Shown here: positions 1 to 9,359 of the stretch, piece after piece
Layout of the letters: each line of letters begins with the position of its first letter
Numbering within the stretch: position 1 is the stretch's first letter
Source of the DNA: Allopusillimonas soli
GTDB lineage: Bacteria; Pseudomonadota; Gammaproteobacteria; Burkholderiales; Burkholderiaceae_B
DNA length: 64,000 nucleotides
Direction: 5' to 3'
NCBI RefSeq assembly: GCF_004153445.1
Contig: NZ_SDQC01000002.1
Location: 558,001-622,000 of the forward strand
Notes under the pieces: model-generated
What the model saw: only the letters and a program-made list of their open reading frames with translations
Told to the model about the DNA's origin: nothing
The model's database searches: none
Program-made: the position numbers and the translations under genes

Positions 1-655
1 TAAGACTGGCATAGGACGGCATAACAAGCGTAGCGCCCGCCTTGACCAGGTTCAGATTGTCATGAATGAAGGACTTGGGGTTGGCCCGCTGCAAGGCAAT
101 CATGAGCTGATAGGCAGTAACCCCCTGAACCGCATTGTGCTCGGCAATGCCGACCATTGTGTCGCCTTGCTCGACCCGTATGCGCCTGCCCGCTTCGTAC
201 TGCGCAGCAGGGTTGGTCGCGGCCGGCATGCCAAGGGTCAGCAGGCTGACCTGATAGCGCTGGCGCCCGGCAGGCGTGGTCACATCGAGCAGCAAATCGG
301 CGACAGGCTTGTCGAAGGTCTGCGACGAGCTCAGATGGACAACCTTGGTGCCCGGTGTATAGCCATCGGCAATGCGCAGCTGGATGCTGCCCAGGGAAAC
401 CGGGGGCTCCAAACCCGCGCGCTTCCACTCGTCCAACGGAGCAAGCTGGACCGTCAGGTGCCGCGATGCGTCCTGGCTCAGTTGGTTAATCTGGACATCT
501 GCCCGCAAGGGTTGCCCCAATCGTGACACCAGACGCGAATGGCCCAACTGCGCCGCCTGTACACCCGAGCATGCCAGTGCCAGCGCAAGTGCGCCCAGCC
601 ATGGCCTGGCCTGTGTAACCATGAATGCGGGCGACAACGCTGATCGAGGACGCAT
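1..655 (-). CDS. fimV: FimV-like peptidoglycan-binding protein, N-terminal part (cut by window edge)
   Basis: Reading down from an ATG at 655 gives an uninterrupted frame to the window edge (about 218 residues visible). An AAGGA Shine-Dalgarno lies 5-6 bases upstream, and the asd stop is only 10 bases away. The N-terminus has a signal peptide ending near VQAAQ, then a conserved head domain (LGQPLRADVQI, followed by an SIQLRIADGYTPG-type stretch). A LysM-like peptidoglycan-binding segment follows (IRVEQGDTMVGIAEHN, then QRANPKSF and NLNLVKAGATLVMP). This is the FimV/HubP architecture. The family marks cell poles and supports type IV pili and twitching. The order asd-fimV is common in beta- and gammaproteobacteria. 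The acidic C-terminal and TPR parts lie outside the window. Identity is strong; the full length is unknown. Confidence 0.9.
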   Translation of the reverse strand, partial: MRPRSALSPAFMVTQARPWLGALALALACSGVQAAQLGHSRLVSRLGQPLRADVQINQLSQDASRHLTVQLAPLDEWKRAGLEPPVSLGSIQLRIADGYTPGTKVVHLSSSQTFDKPVADLLLDVTTPAGRQRYQVSLLTLGMPAATNPAAQYEAGRRIRVEQGDTMVGIAEHNAVQGVTAYQLMIALQRANPKSFIHDNLNLVKAGATLVMPSYASL

Positions 656-665
656 ATTTTCCTTT

Positions 666-1796
666 TTAGAGTTCACCCAGGGAGATGCGCAGCATACGGC
701 GCAGCGGCTCGGCCGCGCCCCAAAGAAGCTGATCGCCGACGGTAAAGGCACTCAGATACTCCGGACCCATGGACATCTTGCGCAAGCGTCCGACGGGAAT
801 ATCCAGCGTACCGGTTACAGCCACGGGCGTGAGCGCCTGCATGGTCGCGTCGCGTTCGTTCGGAATGACCTTGGCCCACTTCGAGCCCTGGGCAATGATG
901 TCGTCGATTTCATCAAGCGGAATGTCGCGCTTGAGCTTGATGGTCAATGCCTGACTATGGCAACGCATGGCGCCGATACGGACACACAGCCCGTCGATGG
1001 GCGTGGGTTCGGTACCGAATGCGGCGCCACGCCCCAGTATCTTGTTGGTTTCAGCCTCGGCCTTCCACTCTTCGCGCGACACGCCGTTGCCCAGATCCTT
1101 GTCTATCCAGGGAATCAGGCTGCCTCCAAGCGGCACGCCGAAATGCTCGGCAGGCAGGGACGGATCCTGCTGGGCGGCAAGCACCCCACGGTCGATCTCA
1201 AGAATGGCGGATGCCGGGTCGTCAAGCAGCCCCTTTACCGCCGAATTGAGCAGGCCGAACTGGGTAAGCAGTTCCCGCATGTGCTGAGCGCCGCCGCCAG
1301 AAGCGGCCTGGTAGGTCATGCTGGTCATCCATTGGATGAGATCCTGGTTGAACAACCCCGCAAGCCCCATGAGCATGCAACTTACCGTGCAATTGCCGCC
1401 TATGAAGTTTTTCACGCCTCGCTTCAAGGCGGCGTCGATGACAGGGCGATTGACCGGATCAAGCACGATGATGGCGTCGTCTGCCATCCGCAATGTGCTA
1501 GCCGCATCGATCCAGATGCCCTCCCAGCCAGCCGCGCGCAATTTCGCATGAACGGCGGATGTATAGTCGCCGCCTTGCGCGGTGACGATGATGGGCAGCT
1601 TAGCAAGCGCCTGGATATCGTAAGCGTCCTGGAGCGGGCCCGCTCCATCTGCCCAGCCGGGCGCTTTGCCGCCCGCATTGCTGGTGGAGAAAAATACGGG
1701 CTCGAAAAGGGAAAAATCGTTTTCGTCGCGCATGCGCTGCATGAGAACCGATCCCACCATGCCGCGCCACCCGACCAAACCTACTGCTTGGGTCAT
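666..1796 (-). CDS. asd: aspartate-semialdehyde dehydrogenase
   Basis: A 376-residue protein starting [18 protein letters not shown], the NADP-binding glycine-rich motif. It contains the catalytic-cysteine motif GGNCTVSCM near residue 135 and the later motif [11 protein letters not shown] with the substrate-binding Arg/His. It reduces aspartyl-4-phosphate to aspartate semialdehyde, the branch point for lysine, threonine, methionine and diaminopimelate. The length fits the Gram-negative Asd family. It follows leuB by 133 bases and precedes fimV by 10, so it may be read from its own promoter with fimV as the second gene. Nothing is missing. Confidence 0.97.
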   Translation of the reverse strand: MTQAVGLVGWRGMVGSVLMQRMRDENDFSLFEPVFFSTSNAGGKAPGWADGAGPLQDAYDIQALAKLPIIVTAQGGDYTSAVHAKLRAAGWEGIWIDAASTLRMADDAIIVLDPVNRPVIDAALKRGVKNFIGGNCTVSCMLMGLAGLFNQDLIQWMTSMTYQAASGGGAQHMRELLTQFGLLNSAVKGLLDDPASAILEIDRGVLAAQQDPSLPAEHFGVPLGGSLIPWIDKDLGNGVSREEWKAEAETNKILGRGAAFGTEPTPIDGLCVRIGAMRCHSQALTIKLKRDIPLDEIDDIIAQGSKWAKVIPNERDATMQALTPVAVTGTLDIPVGRLRKMSMGPEYLSAFTVGDQLLWGAAEPLRRMLRISLGEL

Positions 1797-1826
1797 GGAA
1801 ATGTCACTTAAATAATATGGTCCGAA

Positions 1827-1843
1827 TCCATTATTCTAATGGA
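1827..1843. promoter_or_regulatory. 17-base perfect palindrome between leuB and asd
   Basis: TCCATTA-TTC-TAATGGA is a perfect inverted repeat (7-base arms, 3-base centre) 31 bases upstream of the asd start. Its size and symmetry suit a dimeric repressor site. It could also be a weak hairpin in the asd leader. No specific regulator is recognised. Confidence 0.35.
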
Positions 1844-1846
1844 ATG

Positions 1847-1881
1847 GGCCCGCATACTGAAACAATGCCAGCATGCGGGCC
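1847..1881 (-). terminator. hairpin after leuB, possible leu operon terminator
   Basis: GGCCCGCAT and ATGCGGGCC form a 9-base perfect stem with a 17-base loop, 49 bases downstream of the leuB stop on the minus strand. No U-tract follows, so it would be a weak or Rho-assisted terminator or an mRNA-stabilising 3' structure. Confidence 0.45.
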
Positions 1882-1929
1882 TGCGCGCGGTACATCTGCG
1901 CAACACGGGGCGGCGATCGCGCCCCCGAA

Positions 1930-3003
1930 TCAAAGTGCCTTGAGTACCGCGTCACCCATGTCAGAGGTGGACACCTTCGTGGTGCCGGGCTCATGGATGT
2001 CGGCAGTACGCAGCCCCTGCTCCAGGACTGCCTGCACCGCCTTTTCGATCCGCGCGGCTTGCTCGGGTTCGTTCAGCGAATAGCGCAGCAGCATGGCTGC
2101 CGACAGAATCGTGGCCAACGGATTCGCGATGTTCTGGCTGGCAATATCGGGGGCGGATCCATGGCTGGGCTCGTACAGCCCCTGGTTGGAAGCATTGAGC
2201 GAAGCCGAGGGCAACATGCCTATCGAGCCCGTGAGCATGGCCGCCTCGTCGGAAAGGATGTCGCCGAATAGATTACCCGTGACGACCACGTCGAATTCCT
2301 TGGGGGCGCGCACCAATTGCATGGCGGCGTTGTCCACGTACATGTGGCTCAATGCCACATCGGGGTATTCCTTGGCCACATCCACCATGATGTCGCGCCA
2401 GAACTGGGAGGTTTCCAGCACATTGGCCTTGTCCACGCTGCACAGGCGCCCGCTGCGCTTGGCCGCCGCCTGGAAAGCGACATGGGCGATGCGCCGCACC
2501 TCGGACTCAGCATAGTGCATGGTGTCAAAACCCTGGCGCTCGCCCTTGAATGCCCCGTCTTCTGCGGTCCGCAAGCCACGCGGCTGCCCAAAATAGATAT
2601 CTCCAGTCAGCTCGCGCACTATCAGAATATCCAGTCCGGCCACCACCTCGGGCTTGAGCGAGGAAGCATTGGCCAGTTGCGGATACAGAATGGCGGGACG
2701 CAGATTCGCAAACAGCCCAAGCGCCTTGCGCAAACCCAATATCGCCTGCTCCGGGCGCAGCGCCCTTTCCAGCTTGTCGTATTTCCAGTCGCCAACAGCA
2801 CCGAACAAAATGGCATCCGATGATTTTGCCAGTTCCAGCGTAGAGGCCGGCAACGGATGCCCATGCTGATCGTAGGCGGCTCCGCCCACAGGCGCGGTGG
2901 TCATGGAAAGATCAAGGCCAAGCGCAGCCAGCACTCGCTGGGCCTGTTCCGTGATTTCGACACCGATGCCATCGCCCGGCAGTACTGCAATGTTGTAAGT
3001 CAT
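1930..3003 (-). CDS. leuB: 3-isopropylmalate dehydrogenase
   Basis: A 357-residue protein starting [18 protein letters not shown], the typical N-terminus of the isocitrate/isopropylmalate dehydrogenase family. It has the substrate-arginine region ([14 protein letters not shown]), [12 protein letters not shown], the metal-binding region ([17 protein letters not shown]) and the NAD-binding segment ending [11 protein letters not shown]. It catalyses oxidative decarboxylation of 3-isopropylmalate in leucine synthesis. It lies 84 bases after leuD in the order leuC-leuD-leuB. The length is normal for the family. Confidence 0.98.
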   Translation of the reverse strand: MTYNIAVLPGDGIGVEITEQAQRVLAALGLDLSMTTAPVGGAAYDQHGHPLPASTLELAKSSDAILFGAVGDWKYDKLERALRPEQAILGLRKALGLFANLRPAILYPQLANASSLKPEVVAGLDILIVRELTGDIYFGQPRGLRTAEDGAFKGERQGFDTMHYAESEVRRIAHVAFQAAAKRSGRLCSVDKANVLETSQFWRDIMVDVAKEYPDVALSHMYVDNAAMQLVRAPKEFDVVVTGNLFGDILSDEAAMLTGSIGMLPSASLNASNQGLYEPSHGSAPDIASQNIANPLATILSAAMLLRYSLNEPEQAARIEKAVQAVLEQGLRTADIHEPGTTKVSTSDMGDAVLKAL

Positions 3004-3087
3004 GAAGGTTTCCTGAAAAGCAAATACAGCGCGGCCGCATGACGCCTGGAACCGTCATGCCAGGCCGCGGGCCCTGAGTGGGAAAGC

Positions 3088-3738
3088 TCAGGCTATGGGC
3101 CGGGACTCCAGCCACGGGAATTTCGCCAGGCGCTCGGCCTCGAAGGCGCGTATCACGTCCGACTTCTGCAGCGTCAGGCCGATATCGTCCAGGCCGTTGA
3201 GCAGGCAATGCTTGCGGAACGGCTCGATGTCAAACTTCAACTCGCGCCCGTCAGGAGCGATGACTGCCTGGCGAGCCAGGTCGATCGTGAGCTGGTAGCC
3301 AGGAAAGGCTTTCACCTCATCGAAGAGCCGGGAAACGTCGAGCTCCGTCAGGATGATGGGCAGCAGACCGTTTTTGAAACTGTTGTTGAAAAAGATGTCG
3401 GCGTAGGACGGCGCAATGATGGCCCTGAAGCCATACTGCGTGAGCGCCCAGGGCGCATGCTCGCGGCTGGACCCGCAGCCGAAATTCTTGCGGGCCAGCA
3501 GAATGGACGCGCCCTGGTAACGCGGCTGGTTGAGCACGAAATCCGGGTTCAACGGGCGCTTGCTGTTGTCCATACCCGGTTCGCCGTGATCCAGATAGCG
3601 CAGCTCGTCGAACAGATTGGGGCCGAATCCCGTGCGCTTGATTGATTTCAGGAATTGCTTGGGAATAATAAGGTCCGTATCGACGTTGGCACGATCCAGC
3701 GGCGCGACAAGGCCTGTATGTGTGGTAAATGCTTGCAT
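3088..3738 (-). CDS. leuD: 3-isopropylmalate dehydratase small subunit
   Basis: The start at ATG 3738 ([21 protein letters not shown]) gives 216 residues, the usual LeuD length. A further upstream in-frame ATG exists but would overlap leuC. Motifs [13 protein letters not shown] and [15 protein letters not shown] are diagnostic of the swivelling small subunit of aconitase-type isomerases. It pairs with LeuC to convert 2-isopropylmalate to 3-isopropylmalate. The 11-base gap to leuC supports cotranscription and balanced subunit synthesis. Confidence 0.97.
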   Translation of the reverse strand: MQAFTTHTGLVAPLDRANVDTDLIIPKQFLKSIKRTGFGPNLFDELRYLDHGEPGMDNSKRPLNPDFVLNQPRYQGASILLARKNFGCGSSREHAPWALTQYGFRAIIAPSYADIFFNNSFKNGLLPIILTELDVSRLFDEVKAFPGYQLTIDLARQAVIAPDGRELKFDIEPFRKHCLLNGLDDIGLTLQKSDVIRAFEAERLAKFPWLESRPIA

Positions 3739-3749
3739 GATGCGTCCGA

Positions 3750-5150
3750 TCAGAAGTTTCTCACGTCGACGAAATGGCCCGCTATGGCCGCGGCGGCGGC
3801 CATGGCGGGGCTTACCAGATGGGTGCGACCGCCCTGCCCCTGTCTGCCCTCGAAATTGCGGTTGGACGTCGAGGCGCAACGTTCGCCGGGCTCGAGCCGG
3901 TCGGCATTCATGGCCAGGCACATGGAACAGCCAGGTTCCCGCCACTCGAAGCCGGCGGCCATGAATATTTTATCCAGACCTTCCTGTTCGGCTTGCCGTT
4001 TTACCAGCCCCGAACCCGGCACCACCATGGCCTGCCTGACGTTCGCGGCCACCCGCTTGCCGCGCGCCACTGCCGCTGCCGCGCGCAAGTCTTCGATACG
4101 CGCATTGGTACAGGAACCAATGAAGACCTTGTCTATGCGTATCTCGGTGATGGGCGTATTGGGCTTGAGGCCCATGTATTGCAGCGCGCGCTCCATGCCG
4201 CTGCGCCTGACCTCATCCTTTTCCTTGTCCGGATCGGGCACGCGCGCATCCACGGGCAGCACCATCTCCGGTGAAGTGCCCCATGACACCTGAGGCATGA
4301 TTTCGCGCGCATCGATTTCAACGATACGGTCGAAATGCGCACCCTCATCCGAGTGCAGCGTCCGCCAGTACTGCACGGCCTGGTCCCACAGCACACCCAC
4401 GGGCGCGTACGGCCGGCCGCGGAAGTATTCGATGGTCTTGTCATCGACCGCCACCATGCCCGAACGAGCGCCAGCCTCGATGGCCATGTTGCACACTGTC
4501 ATGCGGCCTTCCACCGACAAGGCACGAATGGTGCTGCCCGCGAACTCGATGGCATGGCCGGTACCGCCCGCCGTACCGATCTTCCCAATGATGTGCAGGA
4601 CGACGTCCTTGGCGGTACAGCCGGCGGGCAGATCGCCTTCCACGCGCACGAGCATATTCCGGTTCTTTTTCATGAGCAGCGTCTGGGTGGCCAGCACATG
4701 CTCCACTTCCGATGTGCCGATCCCGAACGCCAGGGTGCCAACCGCGCCGTGCGTGCTGGTGTGCGAGTCGCCGCAGACCACCGTCATGCCGGGAAGCGTC
4801 GCGCCCTGCTCGGGCCCGATGATATGCACGATGCCCTGTCGCAGATCGTTCATGCGGAATTCGGTGATGCCGTATTTTTCGCAATTATCATCCAGCGTGT
4901 CGACCTGCAGCTTTGATATAGGGTCGGCAATGCCCTCGTTGCGCGCTGTCGTGGGCACATTGTGGTCGGCGACCGCCAGATTGGCACCGATGCGCCAGGG
5001 CTTGCGCCCCGCCATGGCCAGGCCTTCGAAGGCCTGGGGGCTGGTGACTTCATGCACCAGATGACGATCGATGTACAGCAGACAGGTGCCGTCGGACTCC
5101 TCATGCACCACATGTGCATTCCAGAGCTTGTCATAAAGGGTTTGTGGCAT
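3750..5150 (-). CDS. leuC: 3-isopropylmalate dehydratase large subunit
   Basis: A 466-residue aconitase-family protein beginning [18 protein letters not shown]. The 4Fe-4S ligands are visible in [14 protein letters not shown] and in the C-terminal GCSMCLAMN, with [12 protein letters not shown] nearer the N-terminus. It is the first gene of leuCDB, with a promoter-like pair about 60 bases upstream. No leucine-rich leader peptide was found upstream, so attenuation of the enterobacterial type is not evident. Confidence 0.98.
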   Translation of the reverse strand: MPQTLYDKLWNAHVVHEESDGTCLLYIDRHLVHEVTSPQAFEGLAMAGRKPWRIGANLAVADHNVPTTARNEGIADPISKLQVDTLDDNCEKYGITEFRMNDLRQGIVHIIGPEQGATLPGMTVVCGDSHTSTHGAVGTLAFGIGTSEVEHVLATQTLLMKKNRNMLVRVEGDLPAGCTAKDVVLHIIGKIGTAGGTGHAIEFAGSTIRALSVEGRMTVCNMAIEAGARSGMVAVDDKTIEYFRGRPYAPVGVLWDQAVQYWRTLHSDEGAHFDRIVEIDAREIMPQVSWGTSPEMVLPVDARVPDPDKEKDEVRRSGMERALQYMGLKPNTPITEIRIDKVFIGSCTNARIEDLRAAAAVARGKRVAANVRQAMVVPGSGLVKRQAEQEGLDKIFMAAGFEWREPGCSMCLAMNADRLEPGERCASTSNRNFEGRQGQGGRTHLVSPAMAAAAAIAGHFVDVRNF

Positions 5151-5206
5151 GGTTGCGCCTCGGATACATAACGTTGAACGGCAGGGCTTGAGCCCGGACA
5201 GAAATT

Positions 5207-5234
5207 ATTATGCCAGCACTTTCCAATAGGACAA
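5207..5234 (-). promoter_or_regulatory. probable sigma-70 promoter of leuCDB
   Basis: On the minus strand, TTGTCC (5234-5229) and CATAAT (5212-5207) are separated by 16 bases, about 57 bases upstream of the leuC start. Each hexamer matches the consensus at 4-5 of 6 positions. Confidence 0.45.
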
Positions 5235-5275
5235 TACGACTCCTTATACTGGTATCAAAGCTAACAGGAAGACGA

Positions 5276-5309
5276 CGCGACCCATGCCGTCCAAACGGCC
5301 AGGGTCGCG
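5276..5309 (-). terminator. hairpin after the M48 protease gene
   Basis: CGCGACCC and GGGTCGCG form an 8-base stem enclosing a second stem (GCCGT/ACGGC), 15 bases downstream of the protease stop on the minus strand. The sequence after it is only moderately U-rich, so termination is plausible but not textbook. Confidence 0.5.
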
Positions 5310-5324
5310 CCGGTGCCGTGGGCC

Positions 5325-6158
5325 TCAGCCTTTTACGGCCTTGGTATAAAGCGGCATGACCTTGTCGGCGGCGGTCTGAATATCCGCGATACGGCTTTCC
5401 GCCGAGGGATGAGTGGACAGAATCTCGGGTTGCTGGCTGCCGCCCAGCGATGCCATCTTCTGCCAAAGGGTCACGGCGGCGTGAGGATCGTAGCCTGCCC
5501 TTGCGGCCAGCTCGACGCCAATCCGGTCGGCCTCCGCCTCCGCCGTGCGGCTGTTGGGCAGCGTGAACATGACCTTGCTCAAGGTGCCGCCCAGATCGGC
5601 AACGCCCGCTCCCGTGAAAGCCGACAGCACCGACAGGCCGAGGTTGGTTGCCATTTGCTGCGACACTTGTTCGCGGGTGTGCTCACGCAGCGCATGGGCC
5701 ATTTCATGCCCGATAACGGCCGCCAGCTCCGCATCTGTTGGCTTGATCTGCTGAATCAGCCCCGTATAGACCGCAATCTTGCCGCCAGGCATGCACCAGG
5801 CATTGACCTCCTTGGATTTCAGTACATGAACTTCCCAGTTCCAGTTGGCGGCATCAGGGCGGAATACGCTCACTTGCTTGATCAGCCGGTTGGCAATGGT
5901 CTTGACGCGCGCTGTCTGCTGCTTGTCCTCGTCGAGCGCGCCCTGCGCCTTGGCCTGGCCTATGAGGGTGCGGTATTGCTGCGCGGCCTCCTGCTCCAGC
6001 GCCTGCTCCGACACCATGCTCGACATGTACTGCTTGCGCTCCACGCCCACTGAGCCGGTATTCGTAGTCTGCACGGCGGCGCAGGCCGCAAGCAGAACGG
6101 TCAGGGACAAGGCTACCGCGATGGACACGCGCCGTAAGGTGACAGTATTTTTTTTCAA
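5325..6158 (-). CDS. M48-family metalloprotease lipoprotein
   Basis: The start chosen is TTG at 6158, because AAGGAG lies 6 bases upstream and it begins directly with a lipoprotein signal (LTVLLAAC, lipidated Cys26). The ATG at 6278 would put about 40 non-signal residues in front. The 277-residue product has the zinc-protease motif VIGHEMAHALREH and a downstream AEAEADRIGVELAARAGYDP segment carrying the third ligand, followed by STHPSAESRI. This is the Oma1/LoiP/BepA-like quality-control class, expected at the inner face of the outer membrane. It lies 83 bases after aroC and is probably cotranscribed with it. The substrate is unknown. Confidence 0.92.
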   Translation of the reverse strand: MKKNTVTLRRVSIAVALSLTVLLAACAAVQTTNTGSVGVERKQYMSSMVSEQALEQEAAQQYRTLIGQAKAQGALDEDKQQTARVKTIANRLIKQVSVFRPDAANWNWEVHVLKSKEVNAWCMPGGKIAVYTGLIQQIKPTDAELAAVIGHEMAHALREHTREQVSQQMATNLGLSVLSAFTGAGVADLGGTLSKVMFTLPNSRTAEAEADRIGVELAARAGYDPHAAVTLWQKMASLGGSQQPEILSTHPSAESRIADIQTAADKVMPLYTKAVKG

Positions 6159-6241
6159 TTCAGGCTCCTTTTCAGTGGGTAACTCTCTGCGCGGCCGGGA
6201 TGCCGGATCTGGTTCCTGCCGGTCCTGGTCTATTTCCCCTC

Positions 6242-7327
6242 TCATCCATCCTGGGCGGCCATCTGGCGCGCACCGCATTGCGCCCGGTCGCGCAAGGCGT
6301 GATCCATCAGCACAATGGCCAACAGCGCTTCGGCGATTGGCGTCGCGCGGATGCCTACACAGGGATCATGGCGTCCGAGCGTCTGTACCTGCACCGGTTC
6401 TCCCGAGCGATTGATGGAGCGGCGCTCAACCCGAATGCTGGAGGTAGGCTTGATGGCCAGCGAAACCGTAATGGGCTGCCCGGTCGAAATACCACCAAGC
6501 ACGCCCCCCGCGTTATTGCCGATGAAACCCTCGGGGGTGATTTCGTCCCCATGCTCCGAACCCCGCTGCCCGACGCAGGCAAAACCAGCGCCTATCGACA
6601 CACCCTTCACCGCGTTCAAGCCCATCATGGCATGCGCGATGTCCGCATCGAGTCGGTCGTAGAGAGGTTCGCCCCAGCCCGCGGGCAGGTGTTCAGCCAC
6701 GACCTCCACACGGGCGCCGATGGAATCTCCATCGCGGCGCAGTTGATCCATGTAGGCTTCCAGGTCAGGCACGATAGCCGCATCGGGGGCATAGAACGGA
6801 TTTTTTCCGACTTCATCCCATGAGGTGAACGGGATGGCAATCTCTCCCAATTGGCTCATGTAGCCACGAATGCACACACCATGATGCGTGGCCAGCCACT
6901 TACGCGCAATGGCGCCGGCGGCTACCGTTGGCGCGGTCAGGCGCGCCGAGGATCGTCCGCCGCCGCGAGGATCCCGATCGCCGTATTTGCTGGTGTAGGT
7001 GTAGTCGGCATGGCCAGGACGGAAGGTGTCGGCAATATTGCTGTAATCCTTGCTGCGCGCGTCGGTATTGCGGATGAGCAGGCCTATGGGCGTGCCCGTG
7101 GTCAAGCCCTGATGGACGCCGGACAGGATTTCCACCTGATCGGGCTCGCGCCGCTGCGTAACATGGCGAGAGGTGCCTGGCCGGCGCCGGTCAAGCTGGG
7201 CCTGGATATCGGCTTCGTCGAGTGGCAGCCCCGGCGGGCAGCCATCAACCACCGCTCCAATGGCAGGACCATGTGACTCGCCGAAATTCGTGACGCAGAA
7301 GATCTTGCCTAATGTATTGCCGGACAT
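6242..7327 (-). CDS. aroC: chorismate synthase
   Basis: A 361-residue protein starting [20 protein letters not shown], the chorismate synthase signature. It also has [29 protein letters not shown]-type FMN/EPSP-binding stretches and the C-terminal [17 protein letters not shown] motif. It makes chorismate from 5-enolpyruvylshikimate-3-phosphate using reduced FMN. The length is normal. The M48 lipoprotein gene follows closely on the same strand. Confidence 0.98.
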   Translation of the reverse strand: MSGNTLGKIFCVTNFGESHGPAIGAVVDGCPPGLPLDEADIQAQLDRRRPGTSRHVTQRREPDQVEILSGVHQGLTTGTPIGLLIRNTDARSKDYSNIADTFRPGHADYTYTSKYGDRDPRGGGRSSARLTAPTVAAGAIARKWLATHHGVCIRGYMSQLGEIAIPFTSWDEVGKNPFYAPDAAIVPDLEAYMDQLRRDGDSIGARVEVVAEHLPAGWGEPLYDRLDADIAHAMMGLNAVKGVSIGAGFACVGQRGSEHGDEITPEGFIGNNAGGVLGGISTGQPITVSLAIKPTSSIRVERRSINRSGEPVQVQTLGRHDPCVGIRATPIAEALLAIVLMDHALRDRAQCGARQMAAQDG

Positions 7328-7416
7328 GATAGCTAATTCTTGTAGTGTGAAAAGAAACTGGAGTGATGATTCTAGTGGAGGACAGCGTGGCCTGCACGAT
7401 GCGTCTCATAGCAACA

Positions 7417-8892
7417 CTACGACGAACAACTGACCTCAAGCTGGCTGGCCCATTCGGGCGCGGGCTGTGCGTAGGCTTCGTAGCCTGGCCTTTCGGTATA
7501 AGGATCGCCCAACAGGGTCATGAGCGTCTCGATCTCAGAGGCATCGCCCTTGGCTGCGGCGCGTATGGCTGTCTCGGCTAGATGGTTGCGCAGGACATAC
7601 AGCGGATTGGCCCCATTCATCTGCGCACGCCGCGCCGCATCAGACCGTCCATCTTGTGCAATGCGCGCCAGGTAGGTGTCAAGCCAGGCCCGCGCCGGCT
7701 CGTGATCATCGAAGAGCGACAGAAACAGCGAGCTGTCCTGCGTCACGTCCGCCAATCGCCTGAAGCTGAGCGAGAAATCGGCCCTTTGGGTATGCAGCAG
7801 CTTCCACCATTCATCCACGAGGGACTCGTCCTGCTCCCGATACGCCGCTAGGCCCAGCTTCCTGGCCAGATTGGCCTGGTAAGGCGCGAGAAAATCCGCC
7901 TCGTAGCACCGCAGCTGCGCCTTCAGCCCTTCGGGATCCACGCCCATCTGAAGCAACGCGGCACCAAGACGGTACAGATTCCAGTGCGCAACGGCAGGCT
8001 GTGCATTCCAGGCATAGCGCCCCTGCGTATCGCTGTGATTGCAGACATGATTTGCCTGAAAAGAGTCCATGAACCCATAAGGCCCGTAATCAAGCGTCAG
8101 CCCGATGATGGACATATTGTCGGTGTTCATGACGCCATGGCAGAAGCCCGCAGTTTGCCAATCCGCCATAAGTCTTGCCGTACGCGCCACAACCGCGCGC
8201 AGAAAGCGGAATACGACACCCTGCGCGTCATCAGGCATGCCCGCTTCCGGCTCGCGGCACTGCGGATAATGACGATCCACGACATAATCCAGCAGCAGGC
8301 GCATTGTTTCCGGCGCCGCCGACCAATGCTCAAAGGAGCCAAAACGCACGAAACTGGGTGAGACGCGCGTGACGATCGCAGCCGTCTCGACGGTTTCTCG
8401 GTAGACCTTGTCGTCGGACACGACCAACGCAAGCGCGCGCGTGGTGGGGATGCCCAGCCCGGCCATGGCCTCGCTGGCAAGGTACTCCCGCACCGACGAC
8501 CGCAGCACCGCACGGCCATCGCCCATGCGGGAATAAGGCGTCATGCCCGAGCCCTTCAGTTGCAGCTCCCAGTGCCCCGATGGCGCAACCACTTCCCCCA
8601 GCAAATGCGCCCGGCCATCCCCCAGTTGACCCGCCCAGACGCCGAACTGATGGCCGCTATACACCGCCGCCAGCGTTTTACCTCCCGGCAGCGGCCGCTG
8701 CCCAGAAAACACTTGCAGAAAGGCGGGCGTATTGAGCACAGCGTCCGACAAGCCCAGCAGTGCCGCAACAGCAGGATTGGCATGCAGCAGGCGAGGATCC
8801 GTCAGCGGCTGCGGCAAAAGCATCGTGTGGAACTGCCGCGGCAGTTCCGCATACGAATTGACGACATTCAGTTGGTCGAGTGCGGTCTTCAA
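7417..8892 (-). CDS. selO: SelO/YdiU-family protein adenylyltransferase
   Basis: The start is TTG at 8892, within a TTGA overlap with the stop of the upstream DUF2069 gene and with AAGGTG upstream. The result is 491 residues, beginning KTALDQLNVVNSYAELP after the initiator. The larger frame above it belongs to DUF2069 in another phase. The pseudokinase core is clear: QLKGSGMTPYSRMGDGRAV, SSVREYLASEAM and HGVMNTDNMSIIGLTLDYGP. The C-terminus ends CSS, the conserved cysteine that replaces selenocysteine of eukaryotic SelO. SelO proteins transfer AMP to protein Ser/Thr/Tyr and are linked to redox stress responses. Confidence 0.93.
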   Translation of the reverse strand: MKTALDQLNVVNSYAELPRQFHTMLLPQPLTDPRLLHANPAVAALLGLSDAVLNTPAFLQVFSGQRPLPGGKTLAAVYSGHQFGVWAGQLGDGRAHLLGEVVAPSGHWELQLKGSGMTPYSRMGDGRAVLRSSVREYLASEAMAGLGIPTTRALALVVSDDKVYRETVETAAIVTRVSPSFVRFGSFEHWSAAPETMRLLLDYVVDRHYPQCREPEAGMPDDAQGVVFRFLRAVVARTARLMADWQTAGFCHGVMNTDNMSIIGLTLDYGPYGFMDSFQANHVCNHSDTQGRYAWNAQPAVAHWNLYRLGAALLQMGVDPEGLKAQLRCYEADFLAPYQANLARKLGLAAYREQDESLVDEWWKLLHTQRADFSLSFRRLADVTQDSSLFLSLFDDHEPARAWLDTYLARIAQDGRSDAARRAQMNGANPLYVLRNHLAETAIRAAAKGDASEIETLMTLLGDPYTERPGYEAYAQPAPEWASQLEVSCSS

Positions 8893-9281
8893 CCCGTCAC
8901 CTTTGCATCGTCGGCCTGCCGAGCCTTGGCTGCGCGCTTGGCCGGTCTGAGATAAAAAATGGCACAGCAATAGAAAACAACGGACAGGGCAATTTCCAGG
9001 CCCGCCATGCACACCGACAAGGCGGCGGGATCGGACATCAGCCTCACCACGCCCTCCATGAAATAAAGCAAAATAAGCATGGCGGCCCATTGTAGGGTAT
9101 ACAAATTGCCCCTGAGTACGCCGCGCAAGGGCAAAAGCAGCGGGAGCGCCTTCAACGCCAAGAGGGAGCCGCCAGGCCTCAATGGCGCAATGAACAACTC
9201 CCATGCGATACAGAGGATGATCAGCAGCAGCAGCGAGGCGCTCGCGCCAACGCGCAGAACAGGATTCAATTGTGTAGCCAT
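8889..9281 (-). CDS. DUF2069 membrane protein
   Basis: Starting at ATG 9281 (MATQLNPVLRVGASASL), a 130-residue protein with four hydrophobic segments (LLLIILCIAWELF, LLALKALPLLLPL, LQWAAMLILLYFMEG, LEIALSVVFYCCAIFYL). The motif LYTLQW...EGVVRLMSD fits the DUF2069 family, whose function is unknown. Its stop overlaps the selO start by four bases, so translation is coupled. It is divergent from the YihY gene, with 78 bases between the two starts. Confidence 0.82.
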   Translation of the reverse strand: MATQLNPVLRVGASASLLLLIILCIAWELFIAPLRPGGSLLALKALPLLLPLRGVLRGNLYTLQWAAMLILLYFMEGVVRLMSDPAALSVCMAGLEIALSVVFYCCAIFYLRPAKRAAKARQADDAKVTG

Positions 9282-9359
9282 ACTGGTATTATGACTCCAA
9301 AGAGGAAATGAAGACGCCCGGACGCGCATGCCGCTCCCCACGAAAAGGTTTCAAAAGCT

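Noticed and set aside
372-1811. Long open frame on the plus strand opposite asd
   Set aside because: It is antisense to asd and the fimV start, whose motifs are clear; no family features, and GC-rich DNA gives such frames by chance.
5151-5324. Possible leucine leader peptide for attenuation of leuCDB
   Set aside because: No short ORF with a run of leucine codons and no terminator/antiterminator pair upstream of leuC.
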